A DNA stretch of 64,000 nt from Thermohalobaculum sp039816045 (GTDB lineage Bacteria > Pseudomonadota > Alphaproteobacteria > Rhodobacterales > Rhodobacteraceae). The stretch spans positions 71,724 to 135,723 of the forward strand of contig JBCBYB010000009.1 in NCBI GenBank assembly GCA_039816045.1, read 5' to 3'. The notes beneath the pieces are model-generated. The model ran no database searches and was not told the DNA's origin. It saw nothing but the letters and a program-made list of their open reading frames with translations. The translations under genes and the position numbers were made by a program. This document shows positions 8,493 through 17,585 of this stretch, in pieces (within the stretch, counting starts at the first letter, position 1; each line of letters opens with the position of its first letter).

Positions 8493-8744
8493 ATGACACT
8501 CGAGTCGACCGTGACGTCGAAAGGGCAGACGACCCTTCCGAAGGACGTGAGAGAGCATCTCGGCCTCAAGGCCGGCGACAAAGTGCGCTACCTCGTGATC
8601 GGCGACGAGGTCCGGCTGGTTCGTCCGAGGAAGGTGATGAGCCTCTGCGGCAGCCTTCCCCACGAAGGCGAACCGGTGAGCCTCGACGAGATGGACGAGG
8701 CGGTCCGGGACGGCGCTACCTCCCGCCAGCGACGGGATCGATGA
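8493..8744 (+). CDS. vapB: AbrB/MazE-type antitoxin (VapB)
   Basis: 83 aa. An AbrB swapped-hairpin domain fills residues 1-50: 'STVTSKGQTTLPKDVREHLGLKAGDKVRY' is the canonical pattern (VTxKGQxTLPxxVRExLGLxxGD). The C-terminal 30 residues are acidic and would wrap around the toxin. ATG 8493 is the first in-frame start after the inverted repeat. It overlaps the PIN toxin by four bases. Confidence 0.88.
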   Translation: MTLESTVTSKGQTTLPKDVREHLGLKAGDKVRYLVIGDEVRLVRPRKVMSLCGSLPHEGEPVSLDEMDEAVRDGATSRQRRDR

Positions 8745-9139
8745 TCGGGCTCGATACGAACATTCTCGTCCGCTTCCTCGTCCAGGACGATCCGAGCCAG
8801 TCCGCAGCGGCGCAGTCCCTCCTCCGCCGCTGCTCGACGAAGGAGCCTGGGTTCGTCGGACGGGAGGTCCTCGTCGAACTCGTCTGGGTGCTCGAGCGCG
8901 CTTATGGCCATTCGGCATCGAGGATCTCGGCTACCCTGATCGGTTTGCTCGAGGCTGAGGAACTGGTGTTGGAGGACGCGGACGATGTCGCGACCGCCGC
9001 GGTCGCGTATGGAAGCGGTGTCGCCGATTTCGCTGACCACATGATTGCCGCCGCCGCGGTTCGGGCCGGATGCGAGACGCTCTACACCTTCGACCGGAAG
9101 GCGGCGCGACACAACGCGGTGACCTTGCTCGTGAAGTAG
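8741..9139 (+). CDS. vapC: PIN-domain toxin (VapC-like ribonuclease)
   Basis: 132 aa PIN domain: 'IGLDTNILVRFLVQDD' gives the first Asp, 'VGREVLVELVWVLE' the conserved Glu, and 'GVADFADHMIAAAA' the C-terminal Asp pair. These acidic residues bind the divalent metal for RNA cleavage. The gene is coupled to the AbrB-type antitoxin by an ATGA overlap. It would stabilise the element as an addiction module. Confidence 0.88.
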   Translation: MIGLDTNILVRFLVQDDPSQSAAAQSLLRRCSTKEPGFVGREVLVELVWVLERAYGHSASRISATLIGLLEAEELVLEDADDVATAAVAYGSGVADFADHMIAAAAVRAGCETLYTFDRKAARHNAVTLLVK

Positions 9140-9251
9140 GTGGACGACGGGGCTGCAAAGGGCTGCTCCCGCCAAGATCGGTTGACAGCCAAAACCCCCT
9201 TAGGCATCCTGAACAGGTGCCAGTTCGGTCTCCTCTTTTCGGAGGAGCACC

Positions 9252-9569
9252 ATGTCATCCATCCTGCGCAAACGCCCTGTTCCCGATCCGACGCGGAAGA
9301 TCACTTTCCCCGTCACGGAGAAGCTTGCGGCCGATGTCGAGGCGCTGGTCGAGCGGGCGGAAGCTCTCGGCTTCGACGTCTCGATCGAGGAGAGGCTCGA
9401 GGCTGCCTACCGCCGTATCCATGCGAAACTGGCGAAGGAGATGAAGGCGCTCGATTTTCAGGCACGCGACGCCGGATCTGACGATATGCCCACTGTCGAG
9501 GCAGTGGAGCAGGAACCGAACGACGAAGAGGCGGAGCAGGGTGCGGCTGTTCGTGTCGTCGGAGGCTGA
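9252..9569 (+). CDS. Small acidic-tailed protein of unknown function
   Basis: 105 aa with a strong ribosome-binding site (CGGAGGAG). Residues 15-60 predict helices (FPVTEKLAADVEALVERAEAL), possibly a ribbon-helix-helix-like or coiled segment. The last 35 residues are acidic. It stands alone between vapC and the converging end of the tra operon. It may be a transfer-associated regulator; no family was recognised. Confidence 0.5.
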   Translation: MSSILRKRPVPDPTRKITFPVTEKLAADVEALVERAEALGFDVSIEERLEAAYRRIHAKLAKEMKALDFQARDAGSDDMPTVEAVEQEPNDEEAEQGAAVRVVGG

Positions 9570-9691
9570 CCCGACTTCGGGGGCGGGTGCCGGACGTGGC
9601 AAATCCGCCCTCGCATAGGATCCGGCGCAATTTGCGGAAATATTTAACTCCATTTCATGGAGGTTCGGAGCCTATCGTAAAGTCTTTAAGC

Positions 9692-9913
9692 TCACCTTCC
9701 GAGAAAACCTTTGTACTCCGGGTTTGCCGGATCAGTTGGGTCACGCATCAATGCCGCACGATGGTCCTCATATTCGTCCATTCCTTGATCAGGCTGTTGA
9801 TGCACATGACCACCAGATAGCTTCTTCCCACGAACCGAAGACCAAATAACTAGCGCCCGCAGCACGGCAATAGCGATCAATACGAACACGGCAGCAAAGA
9901 CCTCCACAGCCAT
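9692..9913 (-). CDS. Small single-pass membrane protein downstream of traG (entry-exclusion candidate)
   Basis: 73 aa. ATG 9913 is chosen for its strong GGAGG, which lies inside the end of traG; a GTG overlapping the traG stop is the alternative. Residues 2-24 form one hydrophobic helix (VEVFAAVFVLIAIAVL), followed by a polar tail with 'NPEYKGFLGR'. It is the last gene of the tra operon. In F and SXT/R391 the position just after traG holds the surface- or entry-exclusion gene (traS, eex), so this is the natural candidate. No sequence similarity supports it. Confidence 0.5.
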   Translation of the reverse strand: MAVEVFAAVFVLIAIAVLRALVIWSSVRGKKLSGGHVHQQPDQGMDEYEDHRAALMRDPTDPANPEYKGFLGR

Positions 9914-9918
9914 CGAGT

Positions 9919-12900
9919 TCACCTCCGCGCGTCATCCGAAGTTCCGTAGACGTTCTGTCGAAGCGGTTCGCCAGTCGGAGGGTCGTCTGACCCGCCATCA
10001 CCAGTCCGTGGCCTGAACTCGTCGGTCTGCGGCCACTCGCGGCGCTCATCATAGCGCATTCCGACATCGGACAGAATGCTCTCGACATTCGTCGTCCGGC
10101 CCGAGGCCGCGCGCTTCAGGTCGTAAATGACGGATGCGGCGAGGCTGTCGCGGTTTCCGAACTCCTGGCGGATCTGGTCTTCGAGAGCATACATCCGGTC
10201 GTTCTGCTGGCCGGGCTTCTCCATGAGCTCGGCGAAGTAGTCGCCGGCGGTCGTGCTGCCGCCGCCCTCGATCACGGCGCGCCAATAGGCCTGTCTGCGA
10301 TCCGCCTCGCTCTCCGGCCCTGTCACGCTGCCGAGGATCGTGGCCTTCACGCGGTTGTAGCCGTCGAGGGCGTCGTCGAGGAGGCCGCGGTCGCCATGGC
10401 CATCGACGGCCCGGATCTCGGCGGCGAAGTCGCGATCGCGGATGAAGCGCTCCTCGCGACCGCCTTGCGTCTCGCCCAGCTCCGCTCGACGGGCCTCATA
10501 GACGCTGCGCGGGGTCCGCATCTCTCCCGCATTGTCGACGGGTGCCGCACCCATCGACAGATCGGCGCCGCCGACCCCGCGCTCGCGCCCACCGAAGTCC
10601 CGGGCAATGCCGATCTCCGGGATCTCGATCCGGGATGCTCTCGGATCGCCGGCAGGACCTGCCTGCAGACCGACCGAGCCGAGGATCTCGTTCAAGAGCC
10701 GGTAGTCACCGGCTTCGCGGAGGGCGGTCAGGCCACCGGCCGCGTAGGACCGCTGGATCTGACCCGGCGCGCTCGTGAAGACACCCATGTCGTGTGTGTA
10801 GCGGTCGGACCACCAGTCCGCGCGGTTGGCATAGCCGTTCTCCATCAGCTCGTATTTGAGCTTCTTGTAGGCGCCGGACTCGACGACGAGATTCGCGGCT
10901 TCGACGAGCCCCATCTCCTGGGAAAAGCCGCCGGTCTCGGAGCGCGTCAATGCCTTCTCGTAGCTCCGCTCGGCGCCGACCGCCTCGCTCGCCTCGCGCC
11001 TGAGCGCCTCGGTCTCGGTGAAGGCGCTGCTGTTGAAGCCGCTCTGGGTGAGGCCGCGCTGGATGTCCCGCGCGAAGGCCATCTGGAAGGCCGATTGCAG
11101 CCCTTCGTTCTCCTGGAACGCGCGCTGCATCTCGTTGGAGACGTTTCGATCATCAGAGCTTACGAAACGCTCGGTCGACTCGTGTCGACCGTCGATGCCC
11201 GCATTGACCCCGGCCGATCGTGTCCCGCCACGGCTCGGACCACCAGTTCCACGCGACGCACCCATATTTGCGCCGGCGGTCGCAAGGCGGCTCATCGCCT
11301 CGACATCGTTCTCGGAGCTTCCCCGTGCCACACGATACGCCCTTGAGAACGCCTCGTTCTGGAGAAGCCCGTAGACCTCCGAGTTCTCGGCGCGCTCGCT
11401 GTCGGTCCAGAGCGTGCCGCTCGTGGAGCGGGTCTCCGAGCCCCGGCTCGAGGAGAGCGCGCGGTCGAGGGCCTGGCTGAACTGGAGCCGCTCACTCTGC
11501 ATGGCGCGCTCCGCGGCGGTGACGCTCTCGGTATTCGCGGCCGAGAAGGTGAAGCGGGGGAGCACGCTCTGGGCGCCGTTCACATGGAAGCCCGCAACGG
11601 GCGTCTCGCGCATGGGCGACTCGACCATGAGGAGCGGCTGCTTCGCGATGCTGCTTGGGGCCGGGACCCTCTCGTCGAAGGTGTCGGGGCCGCCGGCGCG
11701 GGCGGCGATGGTGTTGAAGCTGTAAACGCTCCCGGTGATCAGGAGGAGGCTCAGGATCGGCACGGAAGAGGCGAAGAGGCCGGCCACGGCGAGCTGCTTT
11801 TGGACCTCATCATCGGCCGAGAACTGCCCGCCGAGCGAGGTGAAGGGCAGGCCCGCGCCGTCGAGGCTCGCGATATCGCTCGCGAGGCTGTGCAGGATGT
11901 AGAGGTTGATGAAGGCGAGCGTCGGCGCCCAGAATTGGATCCAGAGCCCGATCAGCACGTAGCGCGAGACGATCCGGAAGCCGCTGAAGCCCATCACGGC
12001 CGCGACGAGCACGATCGGCGCCATCGCATAGAAGAAGCCTTCGACAAACGAGATGAGCGGGCGGGTGTAGCTCTCGAAGATGTTGCCCTGCGCGATCCAC
12101 TGGGCGTTGCGCTGCCGGATCGCATCGGCGAGCGCGACGGCGAAGCCTTCCTTCATGTCGAGCTGGAGCCGCCGCATCGCACCCATATCGACAAGCGGCC
12201 CGACGAAGAGCGAGAGCAGTGCCTCGTCGGTCGAGACGCCCGGCGGCAGACCGAAGATCTCGAAGAGCTCGCCGACGCGCTCGTTGACCACCGCCTCGGT
12301 CGGCGCAATGGCACGGGCAGGATCGTGGAAAAGGTCGGCGAGGACCTGCGCCTTGAGCGCCGGGATGAAGCTCGTGTGCGACCATTGCACGAGCTCGGTG
12401 TGGCCCTCGACGCAGTCCTCGTTCGACCCCGCCCCGATATGGTTGAAGGTGCCGAAGGCCGCGTTCTCGAATTTTAGGGCCTCGTGGACGAGGATGGCCG
12501 AGGAGAGGGCGGTGCGCTGGATCGCGCCCATATCGAGCCCGAAGCTCGTGCAGGTCGAGACATACATCACCCAGGAGCGCCGGAAATCCCCGCCTGCCGC
12601 CTCGCTCGCGGCCGCATAGGTGTCCGGGAAGCTCGCGGCCCGGCGGAGGATCGACCAGGTCTCGAGCGCCGAGGCAAACCCGTCCTCGGTGATGCCGGGA
12701 TAGGAGAAGGCCGTCTCGGTCATGTCCGTCAGCGCATAGCCGATGCGGCTCAGAAGGCTTCCCGTGAATGCGATGCCGAGGGGCACGTTGGCGACCGTGC
12801 GCGTCTGGCCGGTATAGACGTTCTCCATGGTGACCGTGGTCTTGGGCACGAAGAGCACGCCCCAGACGAGGAGGACGACGAGGAGGTGATGGAACTGGAT

Positions 12901-13077
12901 GCCGCGCGCCTGCAGGATGGCTTGGCCGGCGAGCGCGAGCACGCCGAGGAGCATCACCGTCGCGAGCAGCCCCGTATAGTCGTTGGCTGTCCCAGTGCCG
13001 ACATTCCCCATGATGGCGGCGACGCCGTTGACGATGTCGGCGAGGAAGGCGAGATCGCCGAAGACGAGCCAGTCCAT
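9919..13077 (-). CDS. traG: TraG, mating-pair stabilisation protein
   Basis: 1052 aa. The N-terminal 450 residues match the TraG_N domain, with several membrane segments (ATVMLLGVLALAGQAIL; FFYAMAPIVLVAAVMGFSG; ASSVPILSLLLITGSVY). The remaining 600 residues form a polar, mostly helical periplasmic domain with no membrane segments. In F, TraG assists pilus assembly, stabilises mating pairs and is the target of entry exclusion in recipients. It starts four bases after traH and is followed by a coupled small membrane gene. Confidence 0.9.
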   Translation of the reverse strand: MDWLVFGDLAFLADIVNGVAAIMGNVGTGTANDYTGLLATVMLLGVLALAGQAILQARGIQFHHLLVVLLVWGVLFVPKTTVTMENVYTGQTRTVANVPLGIAFTGSLLSRIGYALTDMTETAFSYPGITEDGFASALETWSILRRAASFPDTYAAASEAAGGDFRRSWVMYVSTCTSFGLDMGAIQRTALSSAILVHEALKFENAAFGTFNHIGAGSNEDCVEGHTELVQWSHTSFIPALKAQVLADLFHDPARAIAPTEAVVNERVGELFEIFGLPPGVSTDEALLSLFVGPLVDMGAMRRLQLDMKEGFAVALADAIRQRNAQWIAQGNIFESYTRPLISFVEGFFYAMAPIVLVAAVMGFSGFRIVSRYVLIGLWIQFWAPTLAFINLYILHSLASDIASLDGAGLPFTSLGGQFSADDEVQKQLAVAGLFASSVPILSLLLITGSVYSFNTIAARAGGPDTFDERVPAPSSIAKQPLLMVESPMRETPVAGFHVNGAQSVLPRFTFSAANTESVTAAERAMQSERLQFSQALDRALSSSRGSETRSTSGTLWTDSERAENSEVYGLLQNEAFSRAYRVARGSSENDVEAMSRLATAGANMGASRGTGGPSRGGTRSAGVNAGIDGRHESTERFVSSDDRNVSNEMQRAFQENEGLQSAFQMAFARDIQRGLTQSGFNSSAFTETEALRREASEAVGAERSYEKALTRSETGGFSQEMGLVEAANLVVESGAYKKLKYELMENGYANRADWWSDRYTHDMGVFTSAPGQIQRSYAAGGLTALREAGDYRLLNEILGSVGLQAGPAGDPRASRIEIPEIGIARDFGGRERGVGGADLSMGAAPVDNAGEMRTPRSVYEARRAELGETQGGREERFIRDRDFAAEIRAVDGHGDRGLLDDALDGYNRVKATILGSVTGPESEADRRQAYWRAVIEGGGSTTAGDYFAELMEKPGQQNDRMYALEDQIRQEFGNRDSLAASVIYDLKRAASGRTTNVESILSDVGMRYDERREWPQTDEFRPRTGDGGSDDPPTGEPLRQNVYGTSDDARR

Positions 13078-13081
13078 CGCC

Positions 13082-14479
13082 CTACTCCGCGCTGAAGCTG
13101 GCGAGGGCGGTTTCGGCCTCGGGCTGCATCACCAGAAAGAAGCCCTCGTAGATGCGCATCAGCTCCGCGAGGTTGCCGTGCTTCCTCTGAAGCCGCGCGA
13201 TCTCGGCATCGTTGGCGCGCACCGCCGCGGCCATGACCTCGGCGAGTTTCACGCTGTAGCCATCCTCGATGGTGCCGGCGGCGCGCTGTGCGGCGGCGTG
13301 GAGATCGCGGACCATCTGCGCGGTGAGCTCGAGGGCGAGCTGGAAGGCGGCCTCGCGGGCGAAGGTGATCGCCGCCTGCTCGGAGATGCTGGCAAGCCGC
13401 ACGAAGTAGGCGCCCGTCGAGCCGGGCAGGGCGGCCACGAGGCTCCGGGTCGGCGCGTCGAGCCCGCCGTCCCGCATCTGTCGAAGCGCCCCGGTGTCGG
13501 GATCGGTCAGGCGGTGGAAGACGGCCTGCGCGAAGCCTTCCTCGCCCCAGTCGCTCTCGACCATGGCGGGCGCAAGGCAGCCGTCCTCGCCTTCCCCGTT
13601 GCAGCTCATGTACCGGGTGACCGAGCCGTCGATCCAGGATTCGATGAGGCCGGGATCGCCATTGATGGTCGCGATCTCGAAGCTGTCGGCGCCCTCGTCG
13701 TAGTCGACGATGACGGTGCCGGAGATCGTCATCATGATCGAGAGGATCTCGTCGTCGCCACCGGCCTCGAACCAGTCATCGACGCTCGAGGATTTAAGCG
13801 CGCGCCAGACGAGGTTGCCGGTGAGCCGCTCCTCCATCTGATCGGGTGCGGAGGCCGCGACCGCCTCGGTCGGCGACTGGCCGGTCGAGGTCGACCAGCT
13901 CTCGAAGACATCGCCGATGCCCTCGACCGTCGCGATGGTCGAGGCCTCGCCGTATCTTTTGCCGGTGAGCGCTGACGCAGTGTCGTTGACGATGCCCTGG
14001 GCCAGCTGACAGCTGTTCCCGAAATGTTGGTTCAGCTCCTGGATCTTGCGCTGCAGCGTCTCGATGGTGCGCATGCATTGCGGGCAGACCCCGTCGAGGG
14101 CGAGCTGGAAGGCATAGCCGACGGCGTTCGAGGCGACGGCGCGCATGAGCTCGACGAACTGCTCGGCGTTGATGAAGCTGAAGGAGCCTGTGAAGAAGTC
14201 GATCCCGCCGCAGCCCGCCCGAAAGTTCGGCGGCGTGAAGGCGACGAGGTTCGGATCGACGATGCGGTTGCGCACATAGAGACTGCCGCCGGAGATCTCG
14301 CCCCGCCGCTGGGTTTCGTAGAAGCCGGGCGGCGTGGCGTTGACCATGTTGTCGAACATTGCGCTCATCTGCTCGCGCATGCCGGCGGAGGCCGGCGGGG
14401 CAGGGACGGCCAGAGCCGCGAACAGGGCTGCAATCACGGCAGCCCGGCCTCGCCGCATCGATGGGTTAAAGACAATCAT
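13082..14479 (-). CDS. traH: TraH, pilus-assembly protein
   Basis: 465 aa. It has a Sec signal peptide ending near 'PASAGMREQ', followed by TraH features: 'FTPPNFRAGCGGIDFFTGSFSFINAEQ' region and the cysteine pair CPQC. These are the most conserved parts of the F TraH family, which is similar in length (about 458 aa). It is periplasmic and outer-membrane associated and needed for pilus extension. The start overlaps the stop of the 83-aa gene upstream by four bases. Confidence 0.92.
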   Translation of the reverse strand: MIVFNPSMRRGRAAVIAALFAALAVPAPPASAGMREQMSAMFDNMVNATPPGFYETQRRGEISGGSLYVRNRIVDPNLVAFTPPNFRAGCGGIDFFTGSFSFINAEQFVELMRAVASNAVGYAFQLALDGVCPQCMRTIETLQRKIQELNQHFGNSCQLAQGIVNDTASALTGKRYGEASTIATVEGIGDVFESWSTSTGQSPTEAVAASAPDQMEERLTGNLVWRALKSSSVDDWFEAGGDDEILSIMMTISGTVIVDYDEGADSFEIATINGDPGLIESWIDGSVTRYMSCNGEGEDGCLAPAMVESDWGEEGFAQAVFHRLTDPDTGALRQMRDGGLDAPTRSLVAALPGSTGAYFVRLASISEQAAITFAREAAFQLALELTAQMVRDLHAAAQRAAGTIEDGYSVKLAEVMAAAVRANDAEIARLQRKHGNLAELMRIYEGFFLVMQPEAETALASFSAE

Positions 14480-14727
14480 CGCGTTTCTCCCTTCTCGCTC
14501 GCGCGGGCGTCCGTGCCGCCGGTCACCTCCGCGTCCTCGCCGACCCAGGCCGCGCAGAGCCCCGCTGCCATGCGGCGAAGCCAGGGGCGGAGATCGGCGG
14601 GCACCCAGACCGTCACTTCCGTGAACCCTTCTTCGCGTCGCCGTCGTCGGAGGCTCCGCATGCGTTCCCTCGGGCCCTCGCGCCCGCCGGCGCGGCCGCG
14701 CTCAGGCTCGTCATGGTCGCTCGTCAT
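14476..14727 (-). CDS. Small highly basic protein between traF and traH
   Basis: 83 aa with four-base overlaps on both sides, so it is clearly part of the operon. It is Arg-rich at the N-terminus. A short segment 'FTEVTVWVPADLRPWLRRMA' could form a strand-helix-helix as in ribbon-helix-helix repressors. It matches no F tra gene known to me. Its tight coupling makes translation likely even though the function is unknown. Confidence 0.55.
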   Translation of the reverse strand: MTSDHDEPERGRAGGREGPRERMRSLRRRRREEGFTEVTVWVPADLRPWLRRMAAGLCAAWVGEDAEVTGGTDARASEKGETR

Positions 14728-15692
14728 GGCACCCCGTCGCCGGCCATCCGGCCGCGCAGCCAGGCGACGAGCCGGTCGGGATCCTCGAGGATCTCCGGAT
14801 CGATCTCGGCGGGGCTGACCTCCGCCGTGCTGCGCTGGACCGGCAGCGTCGCCTCCCAGGCCTCCTCCGAGACCCAGCCCGCCTGTTTCGCGACGAGGAG
14901 GATGCGCCGCTCAAGATCGGTCCGGGTCATCAGGCCCTGGCCGACGAGCCGGATCTCGCCCGGCGGGCGCATGAGGGCGATCGCCGGCACGGTGCGCACG
15001 CCGAGCAGCGCCGCCTGGCCGCGATCCGGCACCCAGTCCACCTGGAAGGCGCCCGAGGTCATCGGTCGGCCGTCGAGCGCGACCGCCATCACCTCGAGCC
15101 CGGTCGTCCGTTCGATCGCTTCTAGCAGCGGTGCCTGCTGTTCGCAGTAGGGGCAGGTCGAGGCATAGAAGAAGACGAGGCCGGTCTGGCGTGCGAGATG
15201 GGCGAGGAGCGCCTGCCGTGCGCGATGCGCCTGCGCATCCATCGCCTGGGCCCCGAAGCTCGCGATCGGCCGCTCGGCATTGGCGTCGAGCAGCGGATCG
15301 CCGAGTGTGACCGCCTGGGTCGCCCGGGCGAAGGCCGAGGCGCGGTCCATCGCGACCCGCTGGAGCATGAGATAGGCGCGCACCTTCGCGGGTGTCGGAT
15401 CGTCGACGGCGGCATCGCGATAGCGGTCGAGGTTCTCCCGGAGCCAGGCGGAGGAGAGCGGGGTCGGGCCGCTTGGTGCGGGTGGCGATGCGCCGGCCTC
15501 CTCGGGGTCTGCCAGCGGCTCCTCCTCAAGACGTGGCTCTGCGGGGGACGGTGCTTCGAGCTCTCGCGGCGGGTCGTCGTACCAGAACCAGCCTTCGGCC
15601 CTGCCAGCGTGGAAGCCTTTCGGTGCTTCCTCGCCGGCTGCAGCGCCGGCAAGACAAAGAGCGAGAAAGGAGAGAGGGATCGGTGGTCTCAT
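14724..15692 (-). CDS. traF: TraF, thioredoxin-like conjugation protein
   Basis: 322 aa from the ATG at 15692, where a signal peptide (FLALCLAGAAAGEE) begins. The C-terminal half is a thioredoxin fold with the active-site motif CPYC in 'FYASTCPYCEQQAPLL'. F TraF has the fold but lacks a CxxC in many versions; here the redox motif is kept. It probably helps form disulfides in TraN, TraU and TraH. It overlaps the genes on both sides by four bases. Confidence 0.88.
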   Translation of the reverse strand: MRPPIPLSFLALCLAGAAAGEEAPKGFHAGRAEGWFWYDDPPRELEAPSPAEPRLEEEPLADPEEAGASPPAPSGPTPLSSAWLRENLDRYRDAAVDDPTPAKVRAYLMLQRVAMDRASAFARATQAVTLGDPLLDANAERPIASFGAQAMDAQAHRARQALLAHLARQTGLVFFYASTCPYCEQQAPLLEAIERTTGLEVMAVALDGRPMTSGAFQVDWVPDRGQAALLGVRTVPAIALMRPPGEIRLVGQGLMTRTDLERRILLVAKQAGWVSEEAWEATLPVQRSTAEVSPAEIDPEILEDPDRLVAWLRGRMAGDGVP

Positions 15693-16603
15693 TGGGAGGC
15701 CTCTGGCGCGGCCGCGATCGGCCTGGAGGCGCCCCAGCCGAGGAGCCGGACGCCGTCCTCTGTGCCAAGACCTTCTGCGAAGAAATGCGCGCGGCCGCGA
15801 TGAAAGAGCACCGGGGCGGGCAGGAGGCGAAGCGCGCCGGTCTCGTCTGGCATGCCGATGCGGTTGGCGGGGATAGAGAGGAAGGCCCAGTCCGGGAGCC
15901 GCGCCGAGACGCCGGTCAGGAGCGGCAGCTCGTCGACAACGGGCAGGTAGCGGACAACATCGAAGCCCGGGACGATGAGCATTCGATCGACCCGCCAGGC
16001 CGACCCGCCGGTGAGTGGAGAGGCGTCGATGAGCTCGGCCTCGTCGTCTTCCCGGACGCGCAGCCGGTGGAAACACTCGCCACGCTCGAGCACCCGGCAG
16101 GCCGGCAGGGACCAGTGTAGCGTCGTCGCCTTGGCGATAAGCGGCCCGCCGAGCATCTCGACGCTCGTCGTCAGTGGATCGATCTCTGGTTTGGGGCCCT
16201 CCAGATCGCGGGCAGCGTCCTGCATCGCCTCGGAGACAAGACCGTAGAAGGCGTCGAGCGCCTCCTGTCCGCTGCTGCCGAGATCCTGCGGTGCGAAGCC
16301 GAAAATGCGCACGCGCTCGATTTCTCCGCGCCGATCCGGTCGGAGAAGCGAGGCCGCCCCTGCCCCGGTGTTGCCGAGGGCGAGAAGGCCGATGCCGGGC
16401 AAGAGACTGCCCGAGCGCGCGCGGAGCGGCGCGACCGGCTGGGCCGAGGCGACGATCGTTTCGGCATCGCCCGGTCCCTCAATTTCTGCGGCAGCGAGGA
16501 TGCGCGCGGCAAAGCTGGGTGGCCCTGAGGACGGCGTACCGTCGGACGCGGTGCAGGCGCCAGCGCCCAGAAGGCCGAGAAGAAGAAGGCGGGCGGTCAC
16601 CAT
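15689..16603 (-). CDS. Putative conjugation-associated exported protein
   Basis: 304 aa with an N-terminal hydrophobic stretch ending 'LLGAGACTASDG', which looks like a lipoprotein or Sec signal. The rest is mixed alpha/beta with 'CRVLERGECFHRLRV' carrying two cysteines. It overlaps traF by four bases and the DUF882 gene by seven. It has no counterpart in the F operon and appears to be an add-on of this lineage of F-type systems. Probably periplasmic or outer-membrane attached. Confidence 0.55.
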   Translation of the reverse strand: MVTARLLLLGLLGAGACTASDGTPSSGPPSFAARILAAAEIEGPGDAETIVASAQPVAPLRARSGSLLPGIGLLALGNTGAGAASLLRPDRRGEIERVRIFGFAPQDLGSSGQEALDAFYGLVSEAMQDAARDLEGPKPEIDPLTTSVEMLGGPLIAKATTLHWSLPACRVLERGECFHRLRVREDDEAELIDASPLTGGSAWRVDRMLIVPGFDVVRYLPVVDELPLLTGVSARLPDWAFLSIPANRIGMPDETGALRLLPAPVLFHRGRAHFFAEGLGTEDGVRLLGWGASRPIAAAPEASQ

Positions 16604-17151
16604 CGGCGCCCCTCCTGGCCGACATCGATATGCAGGAAGCGCCGGTAGCGGCCGATGCCGGCGGCGCCGGCCGCCTCGGCGAGGGCGGTGAGGCGCGCGA
16701 GATCGACGCCCTCCATGAGAAGATCGGCGGCTCGGCCGTGGATATGCTGGCTGTTCCGCGCAGCCCCCTCGATCCTCGCGTTGCGCTCGGGCGTCCGGTA
16801 GCCGGAGGTCAGGACGAAGCGGCGAGGACGGTCATCCTCGAGCGCCGCGCGGGTCTGGATCCAGGCGAGGATGTCGAAGAGCCGGTAGTCGATCCACACG
16901 GCGCGGTCCGCATCGCGCCAGTCCCGCCAGAGCCAGGAGAGCCGGTCGATGCCCTCGGGGACAAGCAGCCCGTCGGGGGTCCGGAACCGGACATGCGCCT
17001 CCTCGCGCCCGCCGGGCTGGGCGACCCAGAGATGGGTCTGCCCGATCCCGGCAAAGCGGCTATCGACGAGCCGGACGGCCGCCGGTGCCCGTGCCGCGAA
17101 ACCCGTGCCGGCCACGGCGGCGAGACCGCAGAGGAACGCCCGCCGCCTCAT
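16597..17151 (-). CDS. DUF882/YcbK-like peptidase M15 family protein
   Basis: 184 aa. It has a twin-arginine-type N-terminus (RRRAFLCGLAAVAG) and a core M15/D-Ala-D-Ala peptidase pattern: 'SGYRTPERNARIEG', 'SQHIHGRAADL' and the final 'LHIDVGQEG'. The His-Asp-His set would bind zinc. Members cut or remodel peptidoglycan. In a conjugation operon it could open the wall for the pore in place of the usual lytic transglycosylase. Confidence 0.75.
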   Translation of the reverse strand: MRRRAFLCGLAAVAGTGFAARAPAAVRLVDSRFAGIGQTHLWVAQPGGREEAHVRFRTPDGLLVPEGIDRLSWLWRDWRDADRAVWIDYRLFDILAWIQTRAALEDDRPRRFVLTSGYRTPERNARIEGAARNSQHIHGRAADLLMEGVDLARLTALAEAAGAAGIGRYRRFLHIDVGQEGRRW

Positions 17152-17585
17152 TGGACCGCTCCCTCAAGCGCCTGTCGCTCGGCAGTGGCGGCTTCGCGCA
17201 GCTCGCCGAGGAGGGACCTGATGTGGTCACGACGGCTTGCAGATGCCGCCGCAGGGTCGCGATGTGTCTCGGCTTCGGGTTGCTGAGCCTGGTCCACGAG
17301 CACCTCGACCAGGATCGGTTCTCCGGGCTTCATGCCGAACTGCACGGCCATCGCCGACGAGACGGAGAGCAGGCCCGTCTCGGCGCCGATCACGGTGCCG
17401 ACAGGCAGGACGGTGACAGGCGACAGCATGACATCGGGGGCGAGGGCGATGCCCTCCGCCGCAAACCAGAGCCCGGGACCTGTGTCCTTGCCGTCCCAGA
17501 CCGCGATCAGATAGCGGGGCAATGCGTCTGCCGCCGCGGTGGCCGTCAACGCAATCAGAGCGAAGGTCAGGGCTGTCCGTCGCAT
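17148..17585 (-). CDS. Exported protein of unknown function after traN
   Basis: 145 aa. A signal peptide (ALTFALIALTATAAA) precedes a small beta-rich domain ('GTVIGAETGLLSVSSAMAVQFG') and a charged C-terminal helix (EAATAERQALEG). ATG 17585 overlaps the traN stop by one base and its own stop overlaps the DUF882 start by four. A much longer open frame continues upstream but is antisense-free shadow of traN in another phase. Function unknown. Confidence 0.6.
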   Translation of the reverse strand: MRRTALTFALIALTATAAADALPRYLIAVWDGKDTGPGLWFAAEGIALAPDVMLSPVTVLPVGTVIGAETGLLSVSSAMAVQFGMKPGEPILVEVLVDQAQQPEAETHRDPAAASASRRDHIRSLLGELREAATAERQALEGAVQ

